Origin: Whitmania pigra
Lineage: Eukaryota; Annelida; Clitellata; Hirudinida; Haemopidae
Assembly: GCA_021613335.1 (NCBI GenBank)
Contig: JAJTWR010000030.1
Location: 224,501 to 288,500, forward strand
Direction of reading: 5' to 3'
DNA: 64,000 bases
Under the pieces are notes generated by a model that was not told the DNA's origin, searched no databases, and saw nothing but the letters and a program-made list of their open reading frames with translations. Positions 37,635 to 47,800 of the stretch are shown here, piece by piece. The position numbers and the translations under genes are program-made. Within the stretch, counting starts at the first letter, position 1, and each line of letters begins with the position of its first letter.

Positions 37635-40600
37635 TTAGTCTGACAAATTTTTTATCAGCAGTTCTTGGTCTTCAGGAAAAAATCCAATAAATTCCAAGTA
37701 GCCAGGCATTCCACCAAACCTGTTAAGGACAAATTGGAAGTTAAAATATTAAAGAAGTGGATTTAAAATAAAATTTACATAGTATGTCATTATCAATTTA
37801 AGCAATGCTTACATATATTTTTTTTGTTTGCGAATATTTTATTTTTTTATATATTTTATTTAAAAGAATTTGTTTAGAATGGAATAAATATAAAAATTAA
37901 TCTTGTTTTTAGATAAATGTATAGAAAAAACAGAAAAATATTGATTATTGCAATGATTTCACGTAATACGTGAAGAGCACAAAACGAAAGTGGCTAATTC
38001 ACAGGTCAAAGACAAAATCCCTGCTCCAGTGCAGAACACTGCAGAGCAGTTGTGGGAGGAAGGCCAAAAAGATGGAATTGGAACATTTACTAAGAAGAAG
38101 ATTGAGAAAAAAGTTTTATTTTCATAAATTAGTAAGAATTGTTTTTTTATGTTATGTGAATAAATAAGTTAAATAAATACTTGTTCGTTGCAAAGCCAAA
38201 AATTTGGTTTGTATATCGCGATTCACAACAGTGGTCATTCACGTCAAAGGAGACTAGAACGTCGGGGCATTACATTACATTATATTATTACGTTAAAGAT
38301 AGTGATACCAATTTAGAGTTTCATTACGCTGGCAAATATCATAAACAGAACTTCAAAACCACTTCAATATTGAAATCAAATTACAGCAAAGTGACAGTAG
38401 TACCCTTCCTAAAGCAGTTGGCTATTGGATGTTCATTTAATGTTTTAATAATAAGTTAATGATAATAACGTTATTATTATAATTAACTAACTTATTACTA
38501 TTGTTATTAGTATTATTAATTTTTTTTATAAAAACAATATTTGTAGTTACTTGTTTTCAATATATTCCAGGAGTAGTTTCATGACTTTGCGATTCGCTTT
38601 GATGATGTCTTCCCGCTCCTCCATATCACTGACTCTTTCCTTTTCCCATTTGCTGAAATACGGTTCCAATTGAATCTGAATGAAGGCGTTATTTTGTTAA
38701 ATGTTAAATCGCTTAGTATGAGTTTTATTATTTATGAATGACTATTGCGAAGCATACTCATTTGCTATATTATATTATTGATAAATTTATATTGATAAAT
38801 TACAATTTCTCAGAAATCCGAATTCCTTGTTAACATAAGCGACTTATGCATGTTAGTGGAATGTCCACGTCCGACAACAGCCATTCAGTCGAATGACGTC
38901 ATGTTCGGTACCTGGCCTGAGTCGTCAGTGTTATCCTTCGTGGCGTGAATTTTCATCACGTCCAAGCAGGGCCAACGAGAAGGGAATGCGGAGAATTTTT
39001 TGTGACTGTCCATGGTCTTGAGATATTAAAATTTTACAATGACCTTTTTTGCTTTTGCATTACTAAATTGACATAACTCCGAGGCTGCTGTGCCTGGGGA
39101 CCGGAAATTTCGGCCAATGCCTCTGTGTCCATGCAAATATCCCAACTTACGTCAAGTTTGGTTAAATGTTAAGTTATAATTTGCTTTGCTAAGTCACCAA
39201 CAATGGACTGGGCGTAGTCTTCGCAGATGTATTCTTTGGAATACCCGAGACATGAAAGCACGATCGCCGACATAATTCCAGTCCTATCCTTTCCGTAAGC
39301 ACAATTAATCAGGGCAGGAATGTTTTTTGGATCGCACAGAAGTTTGAGAGCTGCAAAAGTTATGTGGAATCATTTCTATTGATTGTTGTCCTTATTATTA
39401 AAAATTGTTTATCTCAAGCTAACATTCTTTATTTGCTCTGCATTTCAGCAGACCACTTTTTTAGATATTACTATTTCAAAGTTTGGCAGCCATAATACGG
39501 CATCATTTATTATCAAATTATTCGTAAAGAGATCAGTAAAAAAAATTTTTAGAAATGGATGCCATTTCGAACTTCTTAAAATAATTCCTTTAAGTAATAA
39601 TAGCAACAATTTATTGATCCAAGCAAACCTGCACAAATGGATAAGCGACTGCGGTGGAGGATCTCCTTGTAAATCTGACACAAACTTTTCTTTCTTGCGA
39701 GGAATCCAAACTTTTTCATGGCCATGCTGTCGTAAAACAAGTAGAAAACCGAAAGAAACCTCAATAACTTTGGTAGTTCGCTTATAGCATTCCAAGCATA
39801 ACGAAAGCCGTAAAAGTCGATGAGGTAATGCTTCCTTTCAAAATCATTTTCGCCTTGAATTTCTGATGATTTTATCCGCACACATTTTACGCTTTCTTTA
39901 TATTTATATTCGCGAAAGAGGGGTATTTTGACCTAAATTATATTGAATAAAATAATATTACTCATCACGTAAATTAATATGCGGGTTAAGGTGATTACAT
40001 ATTATTTAATGCCATTAGATTTATCATAAATCATTTATGATTAGTATCAGTCAAAAATAACAAATCTTGAGGAAAATTTTTTCGAGAGTACTGCGAGGAT
40101 GGGTTTAGAATTTTGAATATTATTATATCTTCGCAAAATTTATTAAAATACGAAGCCGTCAGCGATCTCTAAATCGAGTTATTATTCAAAACGTTTCAAT
40201 ATTTCTCATTTTAAATAATTATTTTTTAGTTTTGATTGGTTTATTAAACAGAATAAATAAATCAAGTAATTACCTTGTAGAGGGAGTAATATTGATCAAT
40301 TAACTTGAAGTGGCTAGTTTTGTATTCGTAGGCAGACCTGAAGTCGATGATTCCATTAATTTGTATGGTCATAAATTGGGATATCTCTTCTTCAGTTAAA
40401 AAGTCTGGTCTGGATGATCTGTATACTTTTCCAAAATTCGGTGTTACGCGAAAAGTGAGTTTTCCACCATCTCCCCTTTCTACATTCGTCATTAGAGTGA
40501 AGTTGGTTTTTAATTCGCTTTGAGAAAGTCCATCCTTTTTACCAACTAGCATGCGGTAATTTAGCATCGATGGAAACGGATACATATCCTTTTTCTGCAG

Positions 40601-40654
40601 AACTAATAACAAAATTAAACTCGCTAAAAATTGTCTTAATATAAGGGACGCCAT
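37635..40654 (-). CDS. Tyrosine/dual-specificity phosphatase-like protein, paralog A (347 aa)
   Basis: Five exons on the minus strand: 40654-40274, 39932-39629, 39350-39202, 38675-38551, 37719-37635; intron phases 0, 1, 0, 2. The start is the ATG at 40654; the frame extends further upstream only through a TTG. The N-terminus (MASLILRQFLASLILLLVL) looks like a signal peptide or anchor. Next come KVYRSSRPDFLTEEE and GIIDFRSAYEY, which match the N-terminal part of the bacterial/fungal-type tyrosine phosphatase family (Pfam Y_phosphatase3). Exon 2 has a hydrophobic stretch (LLRFLSVFYLFYD). The P-loop is NCAYGKDRTG with Cys245 and Arg251, so the CX5R core is intact, but the usual His before the Cys is Asn. 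The C-terminus has GYLEFIGF. Predicted role: removal of phosphate from Tyr/Ser/Thr or lipid substrates, perhaps in the secretory pathway. Substrate unknown. Confidence 0.82.
37950..38459 (+). other. Unidentified plus-strand reading-frame fragments in an intron of phosphatase A
   Basis: Near 37966-38127 a frame reads VANSQVKDKIPAPVQNTAEQ and on to a TAA, followed by AATAAA near 38160. A second frame at 38181-38459 begins MFVAKPKIWFVYRDSQQW. Both have balanced, protein-like composition, but I recognise neither and find no flanking exons. They could be a truncated retrocopy, a nested gene's last exon, or chance. Confidence 0.25.
38860..39180 (-). other. GC-richer insert in phosphatase A intron 3, possible repeat or cassette exon
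   Basis: Base composition is visibly richer in G+C than the flanks. On the minus strand 39016-38912 (105 nt) is open, bounded by AG and GT, and phase 0/0, so it would insert 35 residues without breaking the phosphatase frame. A second short open frame begins at an ATG near 39136. The equivalent intron of paralog B has nothing similar, and the sequence style resembles dispersed genomic repeats, so an inserted element is at least as likely. Confidence 0.3.
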
Positions 40655-40667
40655 TTGAGCTTTTTCC

Positions 40668-40830
40668 AAGGAAGGGCAAACCTTCGCACAACTTGAGAAG
40701 ACTACCTTTTTTTGCTTCTAGCCAAAATTCAGGGAGGCAAACCCTCGTAAAATATGAGGAGGTGACCTTTTTTATGTGTCTACTTTAAAATAAGGAAGGG
40801 CCGTTGCCTTCCAAATTACATCCCTGCCTA
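40668..40830. repeat. Degenerate ~62-bp minisatellite
   Basis: Three related stretches begin AAGGAAGGGCAAACC (40668), CAGGGAGGCAAACCC (~40729) and AAGGAAGGGCCGTTGCC (~40792). The first two are followed by a similar AT-rich segment ending in a T run. It starts only 14 bp upstream of the phosphatase A ATG. Confidence 0.4.
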
Positions 40831-41929
40831 ATATAATGCGAAACATGTGTAAAAAATCTAGTAAATTGCGAAATTGCAAGTAACGAACATTTTCTTGAAT
40901 TTACATTGGGAAATTGTATGATCCACTTAAAACAAAAGCTCATTATAATTTCTCAGAAAAAATTAGTTAATTATAAAAGAAATCCATAAGTGACATTCCG
41001 TGTCTCGTGGATTTCTTGACGCATCATTTCATGTTTTAATCACAAAATATTTTCTTCCCTTAGAACAAAAAAAGGTTATCTAACGACCCCATCTTTGCCT
41101 GTGACTGAGAAGTTCTACTACAATGGAAAAATCTAAAAAATTTTAATGATATCATAACTATCACAGATGATCCCAATCCTCTTTCCCTCAAAGTCAAGAA
41201 GGTTTGGAGGGGTCGGGGGGCCATGGCCTTCTCAGTAATTTGGAAATTATAAGAAAAATTAAGTAAAACTATTATAAGATAAAAAATAATAACATTTAAA
41301 AAAAAGTATTTTATTTAATTTGTTTAAAAATTATTTCAATAATTTACTATTTTTAACGAAAATTAGTAGCTGTGTCCCCTACCTATATCCGCCCACTTGA
41401 TCGAGTGTCCCCCCCCCCCCCAAAGTGTTCTAGATTCGTCCTTGCTCAAAGTGGTCTCTTTTATAAAAGGTCTAAAATGAAGCTAAAAGGAATCTAATAG
41501 GCTGCATATTCAAAAGTGAATATTCTTACTTTCGTCCCTCTTGCTAACAATAACTTTGTTTCTTCTCCCCGGCATTTGGAGTTGCACTTTTATGTGAGTA
41601 CAATGGTGATTTATACTAAAGAAGGTTGATTCGACGTGACCTTTTATTGTCCCGCGCAGTCGATAGCATATCGTATCAAAATTTTTCAGGAAATTTATTT
41701 TTTATCAAAAATAACGTTAATAAGAGAGCTTCTTTCACAATCAATGAGAACTTGGGAAAACATTTTCGAATGTAAACAGTATGACGCAAACGTTTGTAGC
41801 TTTAACAAAACAAATTCGGCATTCAAGTAAATATATAAGAATTATATAATTTAAAAACCCTTAGATTTGATCGAAGTCGTCAACAGTATCACTTTTGGCA
41901 AACCCAAGTCAGTGGTGGCTTGCATGAAT

Positions 41930-41937
41930 TATAAAAG
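41930..41937 (+). promoter_or_regulatory. TATA box of phosphatase B
   Basis: TATAAAAG lies 43 bp before the ATG at 41980. This would give a 5' UTR of only about 15-20 nt and supports that ATG as the real start. Confidence 0.45.
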
Positions 41938-41979
41938 CAATTATCATTTTGACAGCTTAGTTATACATTGTAGAAAATT

Positions 41980-43779
41980 ATGTTTAATGATTTGTTAGAG
42001 CTAATATCAGTTTCAAGACTAAATATTGAGTTGAAAGAAAATGTTGTCGTTTATCAAGAAGTCGGTATGTTTTCTGGGGTGTGTGGTGTGATAGGAGAAG
42101 GTCCAAAGCGAGCTGAAAATATGCTCCGATTTCCATCGATGCCGAACTTTCGGCGTTTAGAAAATACCGAGGAAAGAGAGCTACAAAATAGCTCGGAAAG
42201 TAGTGAAGTGATTATTGGTGAAGGTGTCGTAGGTCACACGGAACCTATTAATCGTAAGAAAAAAGTCGCCAAATTATATCGCTCGTCTTGTCCAGATTTT
42301 TTGACAGAAGAAGAAGCCGAATTATTTAGAAGTATCAATTTCAAGAGTATTATTGATTTTAGGTCTCGGAAGGAATATTACAAAGGTCGTAAAGAAAAAT
42401 TGATTGATCAATACTATTCCCTCTATAAAGTCAGAGTCATTGCTTTTATTGTATACACCACAGTATTAAGTTTACTTCTTCATCACAGGTAAAAGTACCA
42501 TCCTGGAGGAAATATAAACCTGGTGAGAATTTAACTTATGTACTTCTGAAATCTGCTGAAAATAATTCTGGACGGTCAACCACAAATATAATCGAGTTGG
42601 AAAAGAAACATTTCTTAATAAACTTTTTTAATTTGAATTATGTCTGGGAGATCTTCAATAGGGTGTCAATATTTTGGAGATTCTTCTCTCTTTTCTATCT
42701 ACTCCTTGACTTTATTCTTGGAACGGACAACAGATATTTTGTGCGAATATTTGCCAAAAAGACACTCAACAAACAAGGCCTGATAGGACAATATATTGAC
42801 ATGCTCAATCATAGCCAGTCCTCCATATGTGCAGGTTAGCTATTGTGGGATGGATTGAAAGAAAAACTTTAACAAATTTTCTAGCTTAAAAACTAATCTG
42901 CTTATTGAAACCTAACATAGTTTGCCTGCTACAGTTAATAGAATTATGTATGCATTGTTACATAAAAACCTCAGATCAAAATAAGAAAGATTCATTAAAC
43001 ATTAAAAAAATATCATTTTCAAATAAAATTTTGAAGCACTCAAGCTTCTCTGTGACCCAAGGAACATTCCAGCTATGCTTAACTGTGCACATGGAAAGGA
43101 TAGGACAGGAATTGTGTCAGCCCTAGTGCTTTCATGTCTTGGATATTCTGAAGATTACATTTGTGATGACTACGCTCGATCTGCAGTTGGTTGTTTATGT
43201 TCAGAATTAGGTGGCATCTATTTAATACTTAAAATTTAATAAAATTGAAAATAGGAGTTTCTCAGTCTTTATAAGCAAACTTAGTTTAAATTTTTGAATT
43301 TTGAACAATTCGGCCTTTTTTTGACTTTCATTTTCATGAGACCAACAAAGTTTATTTTGTGCTTGTTTTAGTTATTGTATTTTAATTATTGGCTCACTAA
43401 TTACCTAGCCAAATTTCCAATTTCCATACTTCTAGGTCCAATTGGCCCCCATTCAGAGCTTGCTGGAAAAGGATATAGTAGAAAGATACCACATGTGCAA
43501 GACATTCACGACCGCAGATCGACAGACTATGAAGCAAACTCTGGAATACATCAATGAAAAGTATTGATTTAATACAGCCCATTAATTTTTGACCAAAGTA
43601 TTATTTGTTTATGTTCATGAATATGCTCTTTCAAAACATTATCATAGACCTTTGAGGATGCATTTATGGTGAAGTGCAAAACCTTTCATTACAGGTATGG
43701 AGGAGTGCCGAAATACCTGGAAATTATTGGATTTTCTCTTCAGGACCAGCAAAAACTGAGAGACAATCTATCAGACTAA
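41980..43779 (+). CDS. Tyrosine/dual-specificity phosphatase-like protein, paralog B (384 aa)
   Basis: Five exons: 41980-42429, 42489-42834, 43037-43185, 43436-43560, 43695-43779. Intron phases 0, 1, 0, 2 match paralog A, and exons 3, 4 and 5 have identical lengths (149, 125, 85 nt). Conserved blocks are KLYRSSCPDFLTEEE, SIIDFRSRKEYY, IDQYYSLYK, then a hydrophobic segment in exon 2 (FWRFFSLFYLLLDFILG). The P-loop is NCAHGKDRTG, with Cys282 and Arg288; Asn again replaces the usual His before the Cys. The C-terminus is KYLEIIGF and ends LSD, as in paralog A. Unlike A there is no obvious N-terminal signal sequence: the first ~60 residues are unrelated. Likely a Y_phosphatase3-type enzyme; substrate unknown. 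The donor of exon 3 (GCA|GTTGGT) is weak, but the same site (ATT|GTTGGT) is used in A. Confidence 0.83.
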
Positions 43780-44855
43780 TTAGTCTCCAACTATCAAATT
43801 CCAGCTTTTTTTGACTATCAAAAGTTAAATTATTCAGAATTTGGTTCACTTGAATTGAATTTGATCACATTTTGCAAACATTCAATCTACCTTCCAAGGC
43901 AAACAATTCCTTCGATAATTTTTAGGTGTTTGTACCATTTTTCATTCAATCGTGTTTTTATGCATTTTCTGACGTTTATTGGCTAATGTTTATTTGTTTG
44001 TTAATGATGTTTATATCTACATTGAAAAGTCATTTGTGAATTTAGAATAACCTTTTCATTAAGTTCAACTTAACCCAAATTTCTTTTTTGTGCCAACCTT
44101 ACCAGGCATCGAGGTTCTTTTTTATTTAACTTATAAAGTGCCAACTATGTGACGAAAATAACGGCAAGAGTCCCTGACCAAGTTATTTTCTATTGACCAA
44201 ATGTGAATGCTAATGCTTCAAGTGGATGCCAAACTAAGAGTAGATCGAAGGATAAGTTTACTTATGGTTCTCAACAATGTGAAGCAACGTTTGCAGTCGC
44301 AAAACAATAAATTTAAGTCAAACATAAATGAAAAGCTACTGACTGGCTAAATCAGACCAAATAAATTTGAACTATTTAGATAAAAAAAAACTCTAAATGG
44401 AAAAAGACAATGATCCTACATTGACACAAGCATGATCATTGTCAGATCAGTGTGTTAGGATCATCACTTTGGTTGTAAAACAGTCAAAAACATAAATGTT
44501 GAATAAAGATTGTCTGAAGAATAAAATTCTTGATTCAAGAATGAAGAGAGGCTGATATCATGATCAGCAAGATGCCTCAAACAATCCAAAATGTGGCAAC
44601 ATATTCATTGATATTAAGACAATCAAGGGCTAACAGAACATCATCGAAACCTTGTAATAGTTGAGATTGCAACTGCTATTGATGCCAATCAATCAAGCTC
44701 AGCAATATTTGAAAAAGCTTTCAAGTTCACAAAAACAAGTAATTCTCTGCTGTGACTGTAAAATAATGTTTTAATATGAAACTCAAGCACCTCATGCTTT
44801 TACATTCTTTGCAAGAATGCTTTTGAGTGGCCTTCAAATGCCTTCAGAGTGTCAA
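43780..44855. other. Convergent intergenic region (3' ends of phosphatase B and NIPSNAP)
   Basis: No exon seen. AATAAA at 44306-44311 (plus) is a candidate poly(A) signal for phosphatase B, though distant. TGATCCTA at 44411 and TAGGATCA near 44457 form an imperfect inverted repeat. Confidence 0.35.
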
Positions 44856-47800
44856 TCATTTGAGAGGGGAGAATGAGGTTGGTATAAGGATTCGGGAGAC
44901 CATGGAAGACATAAGTGGCACTGGGAAAAACAATTACAACGTAAGTACAATGAATATGATTACAGTTTCACACCAAGAATTGCTAATATTGCTTTCAAAG
45001 CTATGAAATGAATAATTAGAAGCAAGGCATCAAATTGAATAATGGTTTGATGAGCATTGAACACCTGATGCAAGTTACATTTAATCAAAATGCCCAATAA
45101 GAGCATAGGAGATGATTTTTTGGATTTTGAAGCAGGAATTTTTGGACTAACAAAAATTACATCTCACCCGTGAAGGCCACACATTCGTGCCAACCCTCTC
45201 TCTCCCAGGCCATATCTCTTACTTCCTCTCTGGCAGCGAGGCTCTCATAGGCTGGATACAAAAAGAATTTACACGTTATTTACTTGTTACTTATTGATTT
45301 TCAAAAAAACAAGTTAAAACAGCACTTACATTTAATTAGTTACAACTTCAATTACAATCCTTATAAATAATAAATGTGAATTTAATATGATAACTATTGT
45401 TGGGTCTTTGTAAGAATAACAAGTTGAACAGAAAACTTTATTGGCTGTCAAATATTCAGAAACAGAAACAAGAACTGAAATATCGCTAATGGCTACCAAG
45501 TACGTATTCGCATGTAAAGTCGCACAACCCGCAATCCCTATCGTTCAACTCTCGTACCAACTCCGTACAAACTCCCTCGCTCCTGTTCCTTTTATACACC
45601 AAGATGGCGTCACAAAAACTATTATTTCAATCGGCTAGTAATATGGTCATGGTTCTATCTAAGTTGTTGGTACGATTATTAACCAACAAGATCTTGCTCT
45701 TACAAAGTAATAATTGAGGATTAATGAAGCTATTTATGCAGTTATAAAACTAATGATTCACTTACCCCACAAATGATAGGCCTTGTACAAATCCCCAATG
45801 TGAGAAAAGAAACCAGCCACACTTTCCTCTCCTGTCTGTCTGTACTTCAACCCTCGAGCCCTTTTTATGGTTGAACATGTTGATCAATGTTAATGACATT
45901 GTAATCATTTGCAAATGTCATGAATTGATACTCATGTCGATGCAAGTATGCAAGTAAATCTTGTATGAACAACATGTTGTTATTTGTATTGGTGCACACA
46001 AACATCATGAAAAAATTACATAACTGAAATCAAGGAAGTACATATCTTAACGTTTAAGCTTGGAGAACATAAGATTGAGAGCAATAACCTCTTTTCATGG
46101 CACCAAACATGACAACAACGACAACGTATATTAAATAAAATTAATACACAACAGTTTATTAAATAAAACTCAATGCTGACTTGAATATTAATTCGAGGAT
46201 AACTGTATCAGCTCCTACATAGCACAAACTCAAAAATTAACATGATAAATTATGTTGTCTTCTCTTGTTCAATGTTATAAAGCAAACACTGCATAAATTT
46301 TACAAAGAGATAACTGTTAAATAAATAAAATAAGTCATCAAACTTACCAACTGTTTCCCCAATCAATCATAGTTCCAGGCTGCAAAGAAGAGACCATCAT
46401 TATTTGCTTTTAATTTAAACTTCAACACCAATTAAATAACATCAACTTCTAACATAAGAGGTTTGCATTCTGGCATTTAATGGTAAAAGCAACAGTTATT
46501 ATGTGTCATGCTTAAAGCCAGCCTGTACCATCCACCGAGGAGCACTATGTAGTTAGTTGCATTTATTATAGCTTCACATACGGTAATACGAATACAAAAG
46601 GCATTAAAAAAGTGGCTAAATGCAAAATCCTAAATGAAGTTGTATTAGCAGGCTCCAATTTTGGAGAATGAAAATATTATATTATATTACCTAAACATTA
46701 TAACAACATGAATAGTTGCGATGATAAAAATGGAGTTGTTTGCAACTAAAAATTTATTTAGTAAAAAACCTTTAGCGTGTAACTTCGAAGCTCGTAAATG
46801 TTGCTTCCAGGTCGCTGCTTGATGTTCGACCAAAAACTGAATGCAAGAAGGGTCTGATTGATCCTGCTTCTGAGAAGAATGTTCCTTCGTTTGCGAAAAT
46901 CCTTGAAGTCCTGTTCATGCCTGAGGATCTGCTTGTGCTTGTCAAGTGTCTGATAGCCGCCTTTGAATCTCCAAAGATGGACTGGACAAAAGTTAAGTTT
47001 AAATCAACAAAGAAATTTGTCCGACACATAACACCGATTGATAAAATAAAAAAAATCGTCAAACAAGATCCCAAAAACTACGCAAAATGCAATTTTAAAA
47101 AATGTAATATACAATACAAAACAGTTTTATGCAAAAAAAAAAAACAAACTCTAATGTTGGATGTGAACATTATGTTGCCAAGCTTATTCATCTGAGAGCT
47201 TCTCAAATGTCAAATTAAATACTTCAATGGAATCGGATGCTCAAAAACAAAATTTAAATATAAATTTTAAAAAATGCATACTCGCTTCATCCAAGTCTCC
47301 AACTTCCACAGTCCAACTGCCAATGTGTTCGCCACCTGTGTTCCACTTCTTTATCATATGAGTTAAGCCTTCACTTAAAAAAACCAATAAAAAGTTTCAA
47401 AGTAGTAATCAACTTATAATGCACTCCACAAATGAATTGGAGATGGATAAAAATAAGTAATAAAATAAAAGTAAAGGTACGCAGCTTTAAGGACGGCTGG
47501 GGCACCTACAACATTTAACCCTCATCTGGTTCGTGCTAAAAAGTTACCTTCCCTGTTCTTGGGGTTCAAATTGCACCCCTATTTGTTTGAATTTAATATT
47601 ATTTCAGAAACTTTTTTTCAACGTTAGTTTGAATTATACCAATTCTATTTATTTTAAATTTATACACGTGGACATTTTACGTCAAAAAAACATGTTGAAT
47701 TCATTGAATAAAACATTCTTAAACAATACTTTTTATCAACTAAAATTTAATTAAATTGCCCATTTGAGATTCAATGTAATTATAAAATTAATTCAATGTT

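Larger units (their letters stand above)
40655..41979. promoter_or_regulatory. Shared upstream region of the divergent phosphatase genes
   Basis: 1325 bp between the two start codons. No exon is recognised. It contains about three degenerate ~62-bp units (next entry), a 13-C run at 41409-41421, and a good TATA box near the paralog B start. Promoters for both genes should lie here, though separate rather than shared promoters are likely given the distance. Confidence 0.4.

Noticed and set aside
46917..47195. Plus-strand 92-codon frame
   Set aside because: It is the opposite-strand shadow of NIPSNAP exon 5.
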